From: Tardiphaga sp.
Lineage (GTDB): Bacteria; Pseudomonadota; Alphaproteobacteria; Rhizobiales; Xanthobacteraceae
Assembly: GCA_030147505.1 (NCBI GenBank)
Contig: JASBVG010000105.1
Span: 1-64,000 of the forward strand
Direction: 5' to 3'
Length of the DNA stretch: 64,000 bases
Part shown: positions 26,837 through 36,700 of the stretch, one piece after another
Layout of the letters: every line of letters starts with the position of its first letter
Numbering within the stretch: position 1 is the stretch's first letter
Made by a program: the position numbers and the translations under genes
The notes under the pieces: model-generated
The model's database searches: none
The model's input: only the letters and a program-made list of their open reading frames with translations
What the model was told of the DNA's origin: nothing

Positions 26837-28834
26837 ATGACAAAAGCCATCTATCGCCGTTTCCGTACTCTTTTGATTGCCAATCGTGGCGAGATCGCCT
26901 GCCGCGTGATCCGCACCGCGCGTGCCATGGGGCTGCGGACCGTCGCGGTCTATTCCGAAGCCGACGCCAATGCGCAGCATGTCGCCGAAGCCGATGAGGC
27001 CGTGCTGATCGGCCCCGCGCGCGCCAGTGACAGCTATCTCAATATCAGTCGTGTTCTGGCTGCTGCGAAGAGCAGTGGCGCAGAGGCGATTCATCCAGGC
27101 TACGGATTCCTTTCGGAGAGCGCCGAATTTGCCCAGGCATGCGCGGAAGCCGGATTGATCTTTGTCGGCCCGACCGCCGAGATGATCACTGCGATGGGTT
27201 CGAAGTCGGGCTCCAAGGCGCTGATGGAGAGGGCTGGCGTGCCACTCGTCCCCGGCTATCATGGGGATGCTCAAGACGACGATACGCTGTCCAAGGCAGC
27301 GAGCCGGATCGGCTTTCCGGTGCTGGTGAAAGCGTCGGCCGGCGGCGGTGGTCGCGGCATGCGTGTAGTGCGCTCCGCCGCCGAACTTGCACCGGCCGTC
27401 ACGAGCGCCAAGCGCGAGGCCAAGGCGGCATTCGGTGACGACCGCATGCTGATCGAGAAATACGTCGATAATCCTCGTCACATCGAGGTTCAGGTCATCG
27501 GCGACAGTCACGGCAATCTGCTGTCGCTGTTCGAGCGTGAGTGCACACTGCAGCGCCGGCATCAGAAAGTGATCGAGGAAGCTCCATCGCCGACGTTGGA
27601 CGAAGCGCAGCGTGAGGCAGTGTGTGCCGCCGCCCGCAAGGCGGCCGGCGCAGTCAATTATGTCGGTGCCGGTACCATCGAGTTCGTTTCCGACGGCAAG
27701 GATGTGTTTTTCATCGAGATGAACACGCGCCTGCAGGTCGAACATCCCGTCACCGAGCTGATCACGGGCATCGACCTCGTCGAATGGCAGCTCCGGGTCG
27801 CCTTTGGCGAGAGGCTGCCGCTGACGCAAAATCAGATCACGCTGAAAGGCCATGCCATCGAGGCGCGTGTGTACGCCGAGAATCCCGACAAGAATTTCAT
27901 GCCGTCAGTCGGTCGGATCAGCGCCTGGCGAATGGCCTCCGGCATCGGCGGGCTGCGCATCGACGCTGGCTATCGTGCGGGCGATATGGTGTCGCCGAAT
28001 TACGACGCCATGCTGGCCAAGGTCATCACGTGGGCGCCGACGCGCGCCACCGCGATCGACGCACTCGGTCGTGCCCTCGACGAGACGGATATTCGCGGTA
28101 TCGTCACCAATACGGCGTTCCTTGCGAAACTGGTGACGCATCCGGCCGTCCGTGCCAACAATATCGATACCGGCTTCATCGAGCGCGAGCTCAGCGCTCT
28201 GACGACGAGCGCGAGCGCCGTCGGCGATCTCGAGTTGTCAGCTGCTGTCGCCGCCATCCTCGCCGACGAGCAGGCCAGCTCGCAAAGCGAAATGCGATCG
28301 CCGTGGCACACCGCCGGCTGGATGCCTGTCGGTCGGCGCAATCGTGTTTTCAAGTTCAAGCGCGGACAGGACGAGTGGTCCGTCGCGCTGCGCTACGGCG
28401 GCGGAGCATCATCCATCGTGATCGGCGAGCGCGAGCAGATGTTTGCGTCGACATCGATCGGTGATGGCGGGCTTGATCTCACGCTCAACGGCGTTCGGTC
28501 GCGTGTCACGGGCCTCGTCGACGGCCACGAACTCTATGTGCGCACCCGCAACGGCCGTTTCGATCTGCATTGGGTCGATCCATTTGGCGGCGACGACGAG
28601 GAAACGACTGGCGAGGACAAGATCGTCGCGCCGTTGCCCGGCACCGTCGTGGCGCTGCTCGCGGAGGAGGGGGCAGTTCTGGAGAAAGGCGCCGCCATTC
28701 TGACGCTTGAAGTCATGAAGATGGAGCAGACCCTGAGGGCGCCCTTTGCGGGCGTGCTCAAGGAGCTTAGATGCAAGGTCGGCGATGTCGTCGGAGAAGG
28801 CGCCGAGCTCGCTAAGATCGAGCCGGGTGCTTGA
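26837..28834 (+). CDS. mccA: Methylcrotonoyl-CoA carboxylase alpha subunit
   Basis: 665 residues. Biotin carboxylase N-terminal domain (LLIANRGEIACRVIRTARAM), ATP-grasp with GGGGRGM at 169-175, biotin carboxylase C-terminal domain, a linker, and a biotinyl domain with the target lysine K628 in EVMKMEQ. It carboxylates biotin, which mccB transfers to 3-methylcrotonyl-CoA. ATG 26837 follows GAGGCGAGAACG and begins just before the conserved region; the upstream in-frame ATG overlaps mccB and is rejected. Confidence 0.94.
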   Translation: MTKAIYRRFRTLLIANRGEIACRVIRTARAMGLRTVAVYSEADANAQHVAEADEAVLIGPARASDSYLNISRVLAAAKSSGAEAIHPGYGFLSESAEFAQACAEAGLIFVGPTAEMITAMGSKSGSKALMERAGVPLVPGYHGDAQDDDTLSKAASRIGFPVLVKASAGGGGRGMRVVRSAAELAPAVTSAKREAKAAFGDDRMLIEKYVDNPRHIEVQVIGDSHGNLLSLFERECTLQRRHQKVIEEAPSPTLDEAQREAVCAAARKAAGAVNYVGAGTIEFVSDGKDVFFIEMNTRLQVEHPVTELITGIDLVEWQLRVAFGERLPLTQNQITLKGHAIEARVYAENPDKNFMPSVGRISAWRMASGIGGLRIDAGYRAGDMVSPNYDAMLAKVITWAPTRATAIDALGRALDETDIRGIVTNTAFLAKLVTHPAVRANNIDTGFIERELSALTTSASAVGDLELSAAVAAILADEQASSQSEMRSPWHTAGWMPVGRRNRVFKFKRGQDEWSVALRYGGGASSIVIGEREQMFASTSIGDGGLDLTLNGVRSRVTGLVDGHELYVRTRNGRFDLHWVDPFGGDDEETTGEDKIVAPLPGTVVALLAEEGAVLEKGAAILTLEVMKMEQTLRAPFAGVLKELRCKVGDVVGEGAELAKIEPGA

Positions 28835-28864
28835 TCTCCTGAAGCCACTGAAGATTGGAATTTA

Positions 28865-29773
28865 ATGAGCGATCAGGTTCGGATCATCGAAGTCGGCCCG
28901 CGGGACGGCCTGCAGAACGAAAAGGCACAGGTCAGCGTCGCTGATCGCATTGCGTTCGCCAGAGGGCTGTTTGCGGCGGGGTTACATACGATCGAGGTCG
29001 GTTCGTTCGTCTCGCCAAAGGCCGTGCCGAAGATGCAGGGCTCGGACGAGGTGTTTCGTGGCGTCAGCGATCTGCCCGGCGAATTTCACGTTCTGGTGCC
29101 CAACGAGAAGGGCTATGAGGGCGCGAAGGCCGTCGGCGCGAAGGTGATCGCCGTCTTCGCTTCCGCGTCCGAAGGATTCTCGCGCGCCAATATCAACTGT
29201 TCGGTGGCGGAATCGATCGAGCGCTTCAGGCCGGTGATCGAGCGCGCCCAAACCGATGGCATCAAAGTGCGCGGCTACATCTCTTGCGTGCTTGGTTGCC
29301 CCTATGACGGTAACGTCGCGCCAAAAGCCGTCGTGGACGTCGCAAAGACGCTGTCGGATTTGGGCTGCTACGAGGTCTCGCTCGGCGATACCATCGGCGT
29401 CGGTACACCAACCAAGGCGCGCGAGCTGCTCCGTGCTGTTTCTGGCGTCGTTCCGATGGACCGGCTGGCGATGCATTTCCACGACACCTATGGCCAAGCT
29501 CTGGTCAATATCTATGCCGGGATGGAAGAAGGCTGCCGCGTGATCGACAGCGCCGCGGGCGGCCTTGGTGGTTGCCCTTATGCCCCAGGTGCCACCGGCA
29601 ATGTGGGGACCGAGGACGTGGTCTACATGCTCGAGGGCATGGGAATCGCCACCGGCGTCGACGTGGATAAGCTGCTGGCCGCGACCAATCAGATCAGCCG
29701 GGTGATCGGTCGTCCGCCCGTCAGCCGCGTGGCATCGGCTTTGAACGCAAAGGCACAATCGAAACGGTGTTAA
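28865..29773 (+). CDS. mvaB: Hydroxymethylglutaryl-CoA lyase
   Basis: 302 residues, TIM-barrel lyase that splits HMG-CoA to acetoacetate and acetyl-CoA, the last step of leucine degradation. Motifs: EVGPRDGLQNE near the N-terminus, HFHDTYGQALVN (metal-binding His) and AAGGLGGCPYAPGATGN with the signature cysteine. It follows mccA by 30 nt, so mccB-mccA-lyase form one operon. Isovaleryl-CoA dehydrogenase and methylglutaconyl-CoA hydratase, usually in this cluster, are not in the window. Confidence 0.95.
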   Translation: MSDQVRIIEVGPRDGLQNEKAQVSVADRIAFARGLFAAGLHTIEVGSFVSPKAVPKMQGSDEVFRGVSDLPGEFHVLVPNEKGYEGAKAVGAKVIAVFASASEGFSRANINCSVAESIERFRPVIERAQTDGIKVRGYISCVLGCPYDGNVAPKAVVDVAKTLSDLGCYEVSLGDTIGVGTPTKARELLRAVSGVVPMDRLAMHFHDTYGQALVNIYAGMEEGCRVIDSAAGGLGGCPYAPGATGNVGTEDVVYMLEGMGIATGVDVDKLLAATNQISRVIGRPPVSRVASALNAKAQSKRC

Positions 29774-29775
29774 GA

Positions 29776-29810
29776 AGAAACAGGCTGGCCTTAAGAGCCT
29801 ACCTGTTTCT
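29776..29810. terminator. Possible bidirectional terminator hairpin
   Basis: A 9-bp inverted repeat (AGAAACAGG at 29776-29784 and CCTGTTTCT at 29802-29810) sits directly after the HMG-CoA lyase stop and before the stop of the convergent gene at 29823. There is no long T-run on either side. Confidence 0.5.
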
Positions 29811-29822
29811 GCAGGTGTTATA

Positions 29823-30170
29823 TTACTTCTTGCGGGCCTTGCGGGCGGCGTAGCGAGCGTCGCGGGCCGCTTTCTGTTCGGCTTCCAGAGCAGCTTTGGC
29901 GGCTTCCGCCTCTTCCTTGTCACGGGCGATGCGCGCGACTTCGGCAGCAGCTTCTTCGGCGGCACGGCGCTGGTCGGCAGCCTTTTCGGCCTCACGTGCG
30001 GCCTTTTTCTCTTCGCGCGCAGCGGCCTGGGCAGCGCGTTCGGCCATGCGGGCCTTCACTTCGGGATCATCGGCGCCCGGCGCCGCCTTGAACTTGGCCA
30101 CAATGTTCTTGCGTGCGTCCTGAGCGGCTTTCTGACGATCGGCGAAGCTGGGTGATTTGAATCCGCTCAT
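29823..30170 (-). CDS. Ala/Lys/Glu-rich coiled-coil protein (DUF6481-like)
   Basis: 115 residues. The N-terminus MSGFKSPSFADRQKAAQDAR is followed by a single long charged helix rich in A, E, K and R (residues 40-115), ending ARKARKK. I recall this arrangement as DUF6481 in related genomes; function unknown. The ATG at 30170 has AAGG 7 nt upstream. No signal peptide, so cytosolic. It is convergent with the leucine-degradation operon. Confidence 0.8.
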   Translation of the reverse strand: MSGFKSPSFADRQKAAQDARKNIVAKFKAAPGADDPEVKARMAERAAQAAAREEKKAAREAEKAADQRRAAEEAAAEVARIARDKEEAEAAKAALEAEQKAARDARYAARKARKK

Positions 30171-30544
30171 GAACGAGCCTTGTCGCTTTCTATCTAGGGG
30201 TTGGCTGGATGGGCTCAGCCGCACGCCAGGCAGTTGCCGGACGGGCCGAAGCACCGCAGCGGTTTACAGTGCGTTGCCCGCGCATGCATCAACAAATTGC
30301 GAAAATCAGCAATGCAGGACGGTGCTTGGAGGGACACCATGGCCGTGGTGGGGACCCGCAGTGTCATAAGCTCGGCGCGCAATCGCCAGTAATTTGCCAT
30401 GAACGAGGGGGCTTTATCTGTGCGGTGGAGCCGCAGCGGTACGATCTTTTGCTGCGGTGCGACGTTGAACCTCAGCGGCCGTATCGGCGACGGATTGGAA
30501 CCATCCCAAAGTCGATGGGTTGCCATAGCTACCGGGAGTTCCTC
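30171..30544. other. Divergent intergenic region, 374 nt
   Basis: Overlapping frames in this stretch have no ribosome binding sites or family features. I see no gene; it separates the leftward coiled-coil gene from the rightward 55-residue gene. Confidence 0.5.
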
Positions 30545-30712
30545 ATGCAGGCAGCTATCGATCGCATTCTTCGCAGCTTTTCGTCCAAAGCCGCCGCAGC
30601 CGATGCTGCGAACAGGCCGGCCGAGATGTCACGTGACGATGCCTTTTCATTGGCTGCGCACCTGCTGGACAATTACAGGGCGCAACTGGCAGTTCGCGCC
30701 AAACCGCATTGA
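30545..30712 (+). CDS. Small hypothetical protein, 55 residues
   Basis: GGGAG lies 8 nt before the ATG at 30545. The product (MQAAIDRILRSFSSKAAAAD and a C-terminal amphipathic helix AFSLAAHLLDNYRAQLAVRA) is helical and soluble. It precedes the FKBP gene by 69 nt in the same direction. Function unknown. Confidence 0.5.
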   Translation: MQAAIDRILRSFSSKAAAADAANRPAEMSRDDAFSLAAHLLDNYRAQLAVRAKPH

Positions 30713-30781
30713 TCGGCCTTGCATCCTTGCGGGCTCGCGGGGCATAGGTGGCTGCCCGCTTACCCGCACGCAGGACACACC

Positions 30782-31246
30782 ATGAGAAGCCACTTCCGCG
30801 CCATCGCCGTCTCGGCCATCGCTCTTGGCGCGATCGCGACCTCCGCCATCTCGGATGTGTCGCAATCTCCAGCCATGGCGCAAGCCGCAGGAAAGACCAT
30901 GACCACAGCTTCAGGCCTCAAGATCGAAGACACCAAGATTGGCACCGGCGCGACGCCGACGCGCGGCCAGACTTGCGTGATGCACTATACGGGCTGGCTC
31001 TATGAGAACGGCCAGAAGACCAAGAAATTCGACTCCTCCCTTGATCGCAACGAGCCGTTTGAATTCCCGATCGGGGCAGGCCGTGTGATCAAGGGCTGGG
31101 ATGAGGGTGTCGCCACCATGAAGGTCGGCGGCAAGCGCACGTTGATCATCCCGCCAGATCTGGGTTACGGCGCCCGCGGTGCCGGCGGCGTCATTCCGCC
31201 GAATGCAACGCTGATCTTCGAAGTTGAACTGCTTGGCGTGAAATAG
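30782..31246 (+). CDS. Exported FKBP-type peptidyl-prolyl isomerase
   Basis: 154 residues. Signal peptide about 1-34 (cleavage near AMA-QA), then one FKBP domain at about 45-154 with [42 protein letters not shown] and [15 protein letters not shown]. The active-site aromatic residues of the family (Y69, W72, F93, W106) are present. Expected to be a periplasmic folding catalyst. It is convergent with the TRAP-type binding-protein gene, 4 nt away. Confidence 0.94.
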   Translation: MRSHFRAIAVSAIALGAIATSAISDVSQSPAMAQAAGKTMTTASGLKIEDTKIGTGATPTRGQTCVMHYTGWLYENGQKTKKFDSSLDRNEPFEFPIGAGRVIKGWDEGVATMKVGGKRTLIIPPDLGYGARGAGGVIPPNATLIFEVELLGVK

Positions 31247-31250
31247 ATCG

Positions 31251-32222
31251 TCAGGCCCGCTCGACCTTGCGTAACAAGAGGCGTGATCCATCCTCGCCGG
31301 CATAGATGTCGGCGAGGGGAGCTGCCTTTGTGATGAAAGGCGCCTTGTCGGGGCGGATGAAGGTCACGCCCATCTGCTGGACCTCAGCACGGGCTTTCGT
31401 CTCGAAGGCTTCCCACAGACCGTTCATGTGATGGTATGAGGCCGTTGCGGCCTCGCGCAGGATGTCACGCTGGCGGGGCGTGAATGCGTTCATCCGCTCG
31501 GCCCCCACGAGAAGCACGTCGGGAATCATGGTGTGCTCATCAAACGAATAATGCGTCGCCACCTCACCGTGCCGGCCGACGATGAGCGCCACAACGCTGT
31601 TCTCCGCGCCATCCACGACACCAGACTTGAGCGCCACATAGACATTGCTCCAGGCTAGTTCGACGCCTTCAGCGCCGAACAGCTGCAGCAGCCTGGTCAT
31701 GGTTTCCGACGGTTGAATACGGATCTTCATGCCCTTGAGATCGTCGGGATGATTGATCGGTTTCTTGCCGTAGAAGCTGCGTGCACCGGCATCGTAATAG
31801 GTCAACCCGACTAGGCCGGCGGGGGTGGTCGTCGCGAGGATGTCGCGGCCGACATCGGCACTTGTCACCCGCAGCCAGTGCTCCCGGTCCCGCAAGGTGA
31901 AGGGCAAGTTGAGCACCTTGTAAGCGGGGTGAAAGCGCTCCAGCAGGCTGGCGCTCACCTTCAGGAAGTCGAGCTTGCCAGCCTGTACCTGAGAGATCAG
32001 GTCGCTCTCCTGGCCGAGTTGACCGTCGGCGAATAGGGCGATGTCGAGTTCGCCTTGCGAGCGCTCGCGGGCGAGATCCGCGAAATGCTTCATGGCCGGA
32101 TGCACGGGATGGGTTGTCGGTAAGCCGTGCGCGAGCCTCAGTTTGATCGGCGCAGCGCGCAACACCGCCGGACAGGCAACCGTCAGTCCGGCGGTCAGAA
32201 GAAGGCGGCGCCGAGAAAACAT
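31251..32222 (-). CDS. TRAP-type (DctP) solute-binding protein, orphan
   Basis: 323 residues. Signal peptide FSRRRLLLTAGLTVACPAVL, then a DctP/SBP_bac_7 fold: KLRLAHGLPTTHPVHPAMKH, LFADGQLGQESDLISQVQAG, GMKIRIQPSETMTRLLQLFG (substrate-carboxylate Arg region) and VDGAENSV. Binds an unknown organic acid in the periplasm. No dctQ or dctM permease is adjacent, so it may serve a distant permease or act as a sensor subunit. The RRR near the start suggests possible Tat export. Confidence 0.88.
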   Translation of the reverse strand: MFSRRRLLLTAGLTVACPAVLRAAPIKLRLAHGLPTTHPVHPAMKHFADLARERSQGELDIALFADGQLGQESDLISQVQAGKLDFLKVSASLLERFHPAYKVLNLPFTLRDREHWLRVTSADVGRDILATTTPAGLVGLTYYDAGARSFYGKKPINHPDDLKGMKIRIQPSETMTRLLQLFGAEGVELAWSNVYVALKSGVVDGAENSVVALIVGRHGEVATHYSFDEHTMIPDVLLVGAERMNAFTPRQRDILREAATASYHHMNGLWEAFETKARAEVQQMGVTFIRPDKAPFITKAAPLADIYAGEDGSRLLLRKVERA

Positions 32223-32321
32223 CGTTGAACCCGTAGGACTGTCCGAAAATGCGCCGGTAAGGGAGCGCGATGTGGCGTCAAAACTGACGCTTTTGCGATA
32301 ATACGCGCAACAGACAGGCGT

Positions 32322-33230
32322 TTAAAGTCTCGATCCTGCCATTTTCGGTCGCTGCGTCTGTAGCAGGCCGACATAGCGGTTCTTGCCGTCTGGCGAAATC
32401 GCTCCGCGGGTTGTGAGATGATGAATGCAGTTCAAGGCGAGATCGAACGATCCGTAGCAATGATGGGCAATCAGCGCGAGGTGCTTGAGCTGTTCGCTGT
32501 CCATTGCCTCCGCATCGACGAAATTGCGGACATAGACGACGTCGGCTTCGACCAGCTGATTGATCGCGGCAGCGGGATCTGGGCCGAGCATCGGAGCGAT
32601 CATCTTCCTGTTGATGGCTGCGAAAGTGTGTGGAACGAAGCCAAGGCTACGCAGCTCGAGATCGATTTCGCCGAACACCGGCTGTTTCTCGTAGAGTGGA
32701 ACGAAAGACACTTCGGTCTGGATCGCCACGGCCTTGGCCAGCTTGCGTCGGCCATGCTGGAACACCGCGAGCTCGCCGCCCTGGATATCAATCTTCAACA
32801 GATCGATGGCCGCGATCTCCGTGACATCATCGAGACGCCGGGTCTTTTGCGGGATCCGTTCGATCACGCGCCCGAGCTCGGTGAAATTTGGAAAATGTGT
32901 CAAAGTCTTCGCATCTGGCTGCAGGAGGCTGGCGAAGCCCATGCCGCGACAGATATTGAGCGCATGTGCGGCTCCATCGCCGACGGCATAGGGCAGGTAG
33001 GTCTCTTGCGGACTCTTGCGCTCGGCGAGCTGCGCGATTGCTGCGGGATGCGGATCGAATCCAGTGATGCGGCAGAGCTTCAGCAGCATCATCTGCTTGT
33101 AGGGTGGATCGCCGTCGATGGGGTTGGCGCCGATGTCGACGACCTCGGTCAGCCGTGCCGGATGCAGCAGGTCCGATAGCCCGTCATTGCCGGGACCTGG
33201 CCCGATTTCCGTGATTGCACCCTGAATCAT
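32322..33230 (-). CDS. FkbM-family methyltransferase
   Basis: 302 residues. SAM-binding motif I is VVDIGANPIDGDPP, followed by GFDPHPAAIAQL; the FkbM signature is AIDLLKIDIQGGELAVFQHG. Family members methylate sugar hydroxyls or other surface-polysaccharide groups; the substrate is unknown. The C-terminal 90 residues (YVRNFVDAEAMDSEQLKHLA) are an extension. No glycan cluster is nearby. Confidence 0.88.
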   Translation of the reverse strand: MIQGAITEIGPGPGNDGLSDLLHPARLTEVVDIGANPIDGDPPYKQMMLLKLCRITGFDPHPAAIAQLAERKSPQETYLPYAVGDGAAHALNICRGMGFASLLQPDAKTLTHFPNFTELGRVIERIPQKTRRLDDVTEIAAIDLLKIDIQGGELAVFQHGRRKLAKAVAIQTEVSFVPLYEKQPVFGEIDLELRSLGFVPHTFAAINRKMIAPMLGPDPAAAINQLVEADVVYVRNFVDAEAMDSEQLKHLALIAHHCYGSFDLALNCIHHLTTRGAISPDGKNRYVGLLQTQRPKMAGSRL

Positions 33231-33353
33231 CGGTGGAGAGTGGACGCACGGGGCTAACCATGCGCCGTGTCATGTCGTCGCGGCGGCGAGAGAGGGAACG
33301 ATGGTTGCACTGAGGACTTAAAGTCAGACGTTCCTGAAAGCCGGGAGGTTTCC

Positions 33354-33656
33354 ATGCGACTTCGACAGATCATGCTGGCCGGTTTGACGGCGACCGCGCT
33401 CGTAGGCTCGCCGCCGGCTTGGGCCGATCAGACGCTGAGCGGATTGGTGACCGTAGTAGATCGGACGACAGGAGAAATTATCGTCAAACGCGACGAGGGC
33501 GGTACTGTCGGGTCGAACGCAGCGGCGCCGACCGAAAAGTTCAAGCTGCGCGATGGTATCCCTGAATCGTTGCATGCCGGTGAGAAGGTGACGATCACCT
33601 ATACCGAGAGTGGCGGGGTCAAGACCGCGATCAAGGTCGACGAGATGAAAAATTGA
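33354..33656 (+). CDS. Small exported protein, DUF1344/CusF-like
   Basis: 100 residues. Signal peptide RLRQIMLAGLTATALVGSPP, cleavage near AWA-DQ. The mature part (SGLVTVVDRTTGEIIVKRDE, AGEKVTITYTESGGVKTAIK) has the beta-barrel pattern of DUF1344/CusF-like periplasmic proteins but lacks the Met/Trp/His copper site of CusF. ATG 33354 is preceded by GGGAGG at good spacing. A strong hairpin follows. Confidence 0.75.
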   Translation: MRLRQIMLAGLTATALVGSPPAWADQTLSGLVTVVDRTTGEIIVKRDEGGTVGSNAAAPTEKFKLRDGIPESLHAGEKVTITYTESGGVKTAIKVDEMKN

Positions 33657-33665
33657 GATGCGCGA

Positions 33666-33697
33666 AAGGGCGGCGAGGCGATGTCTTCGCCGCCCTT
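33666..33697 (+). terminator. GC-rich terminator-like hairpin
   Basis: A perfect 11-bp inverted repeat (33666-33676 with 33687-33697, 10-nt loop) starts 10 nt after the stop of the small exported protein gene and lies before the 3' end of the giant minus-strand gene. No T-run. Confidence 0.6.
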
Positions 33698-33759
33698 CGA
33701 TGTCCAATCGTCCTTTTGGGGGGGCTTGGAAGATTTGCGTGCCGAAAGATGTGGTCTGC

Positions 33760-36700
33760 CTATTGAATCTTGAATGCCACAAAGCTTGCAGGCACAAAGT
33801 CCTTGACGCTGTCGGTTGCGGTACCAGCCAGGGCCGTGCCCGCGAGATCCGCCGATGGTGAAATCCTCTTCAGCTTGGCATCATAGAAACCGGCGAAGCT
33901 GCCGACCGCACCGGTTGCGGAATCCAGCGTCAATGCGACCACCTTGCCACTAACCGGATCATTGGCGAGGACCGACTTGCCGTCAGGAGAAAGTCCCGTC
34001 GCCAGCAGCCATTGTCCTGGCGCTCCCCCAATCACGATCGCACCGCTCTTGAGCATTTCGGCGATGTTGGTTTTCCCGGCTTCGATGGGGGCGCTGTTCG
34101 AGAACGTCACCTTGCCGTCCAGCGGATTCTTGCCTTGGGTGCCATTGAGGTCGGGGGCTTTGCCGTTCCAGAACGTGTCGATCATCAGCGTCGCGGCCTG
34201 ATCCGGCAAAACGAAACGCCCGATCATCGTGAAGATCGCCGCCTCGCTGGCCTGACCCGCGTAGTCCGGCAACTGGAACTGCGAATACTGATTGGCGTCG
34301 TAGATGCTGATCGGCTCGTAGCTCCTGCCGTCAGCCGTGCCGTTCTTGTCCGGCAGCGACGCGGTCGCAATGTCACGGCTGGTGTTCGAGGCAGCGACGC
34401 GCGGCGTCGTCATCACCGAAATTGGCTGTGCTGCTGCCGGAGGAGGTTGGAAGCTCACACTGACACTGCCGCTCGACGGGCCGGCATTGCTGTTCGGTGG
34501 ACCGAACTGGCTACCCGGGATGGTCGGCGGCGTAGAGATGGTCAGCGCTGTCGCATTCGATGGCGCCTGCACGAAGAAATAGTTCGCAGCCATCAGGCCT
34601 GATCCGTCGATGGCATAGGCGCCGATGATGGTGTCCTGCCTTGCGTCTGTCGTGAACTGGAGCCTGCCGTTGGTGGCGCTCGCGAACGTGTCGCCGTTGA
34701 CGAAACCGGTGATCGTGCCCGAGAACTCGGGGTTGGCGTCGCCGAAATATCGCTGCGTCGGTGTCGCCACATACATCAGTTGAGCCTGGGTGACTGCCCA
34801 GGTAGCGGTTGCCGTTCCCGTGACTTTATAGTTCGGATTGGTCAGCAGGCCAGCCACGCTGAGCGTGTGGTTGCCTGCGTTGCTGAAATTGGTGATTCCG
34901 AAGCTGTTCGACAGCCCGGTCAGCACCGATACGTTCTCGCCGTTCTTGAGGCCTGTCGCCGCGAGGCCCGGATTGAGCGGCGACGTGCCATAGACCGAAG
35001 TGCCGCCAAGCGCGCCGACGACAATGCTGGCCGGCGTCACGTGGAGGCTACCATTGACATAGGTCACGTTGTAATTGGCGATGTCGAATGTTCCGCCGCG
35101 GGCGTTGTCAGGTGTGATGGCATAGGGACCGTCGGCGACGCCAGCGGTGCCCGCCTGGCCCCGGCTGGTCAGCGTGACAAGTCCGATGCTTTCGCCGTTC
35201 TGAAGGCCTGTCGACGAGAATTCGGTGCCTGCGAAGACGAGCGTATCGCCGTAGATCTTGCTCTGGTCTGTAGCTGTGACGGTCAGCGGCGCCGGCGTCA
35301 CCGCCCATATGCCAGTCGAGCGGCCGGTGATGGTGTAATTGCGGTTGGTCAGGTCGCCGGCGACGCTCAGCGCGTGATTGCCGGCGCGCGAGAAGCGGTC
35401 GATGCCGAACGTGTTGAACAGGCCGGTCAGCACGCTGACGTCCTGACCGTTCTGAAGACCGGCGGCGGAGAAGCCCGGATCGCTCGGCGAGCCGCCATAG
35501 ACCGAGGTGCCGCCGGTGGCGGTGACGGTGATTTCCGCCGGATTGACGGTCCAGGTCCCTGTCCTGCGATCCGTGATCGTATAGTTGCCATTGCCGAGCG
35601 TGCCGATGACGCTGAGCGTATAGGTATTGGAATCGCTTAGATTGGTGATGCCGAAGCTGTTGGACAGGCCGGTGAGCACGCCGACCGTCTGGCCGTTCTG
35701 CAGGCCGCTGGCGGTAAAGCCGGGATTGGCCGGCGACTGGCCGTAGATCGACGAACCGCCCGTTGCCGTGACGACGATCTCTGCCGGGTTGACGGTCCAA
35801 CTGCCGGTCGATCGGTTGATGATCGTATAGTTGCTGTTTCCAAGCGAGCCGATCACGTTGAGCGTATAGGTTCTGGCGTCGCTGTCGTTGGTGATGCCGA
35901 AGCTGTTGGACAGGCCGGTGAGCACGCCGACCGTCTGGCCATTCTGCAGGCCGATGGCGGTGAAGCCGGGATTGGCCGGGGACTGGCCGTAGATCGACGA
36001 GCCGCCCGTTGCGGTGACGGCTATCTCCGCCGGATTGACGGTCCAGGTACCGGTCGATCGGTTCGTGATTGTATAGTTGCCGTTGCCGAGCGTACCGACG
36101 ACGCTGAGCGTATAGGCCCGCGCATCGCTCTCATTGGTGATTTCGAAGCTGTTGGCGAGGCCCGTGAGGGCGCCGACGCCCTGACCGTTCTGCAAGCCGG
36201 TGGCGGTGAAGCCAGGGTTGATCGGGGACTGACCGTAGATCGACGAGCCGCCGGTCGCGGTGACCGTGATCTCAGCCGGGTTGACGGTCCAGGTTCCGGT
36301 CCTGCGGTCCGTGATCGTGTAGTTGCTGTTGGTCAAACCACCCTGGACGCTCAGCGTGTGGTCGCCGGCGTCAGTCAGATTATTGATGCCAAAGCTGTTC
36401 GACAGGCCGGTGAGGACTCCGACGCCCTGACCATTCTGCAAGCCGCTGGCAGTGAAGCCGGGATTGGCTGGCGACTGACCATAGATCGACGCGCCGCCGG
36501 TCGCCGTGACGATGATCTCCGCCGGATTGACGGTCCAGCTTCCGGTCCTGCGGTCGGTGATCGTGTAGTTGCCGTTGGTCAGCGCGCCCTGAACGCCGAG
36601 CGTGTAATCGCCGGCATTTGTGAGATTATTGATTCCAAAGCTGTTGGAGAGGCCAGTGAGCACGCCGACACCCTGGCCATTCTGCAGGCCGGCGGCGGTG

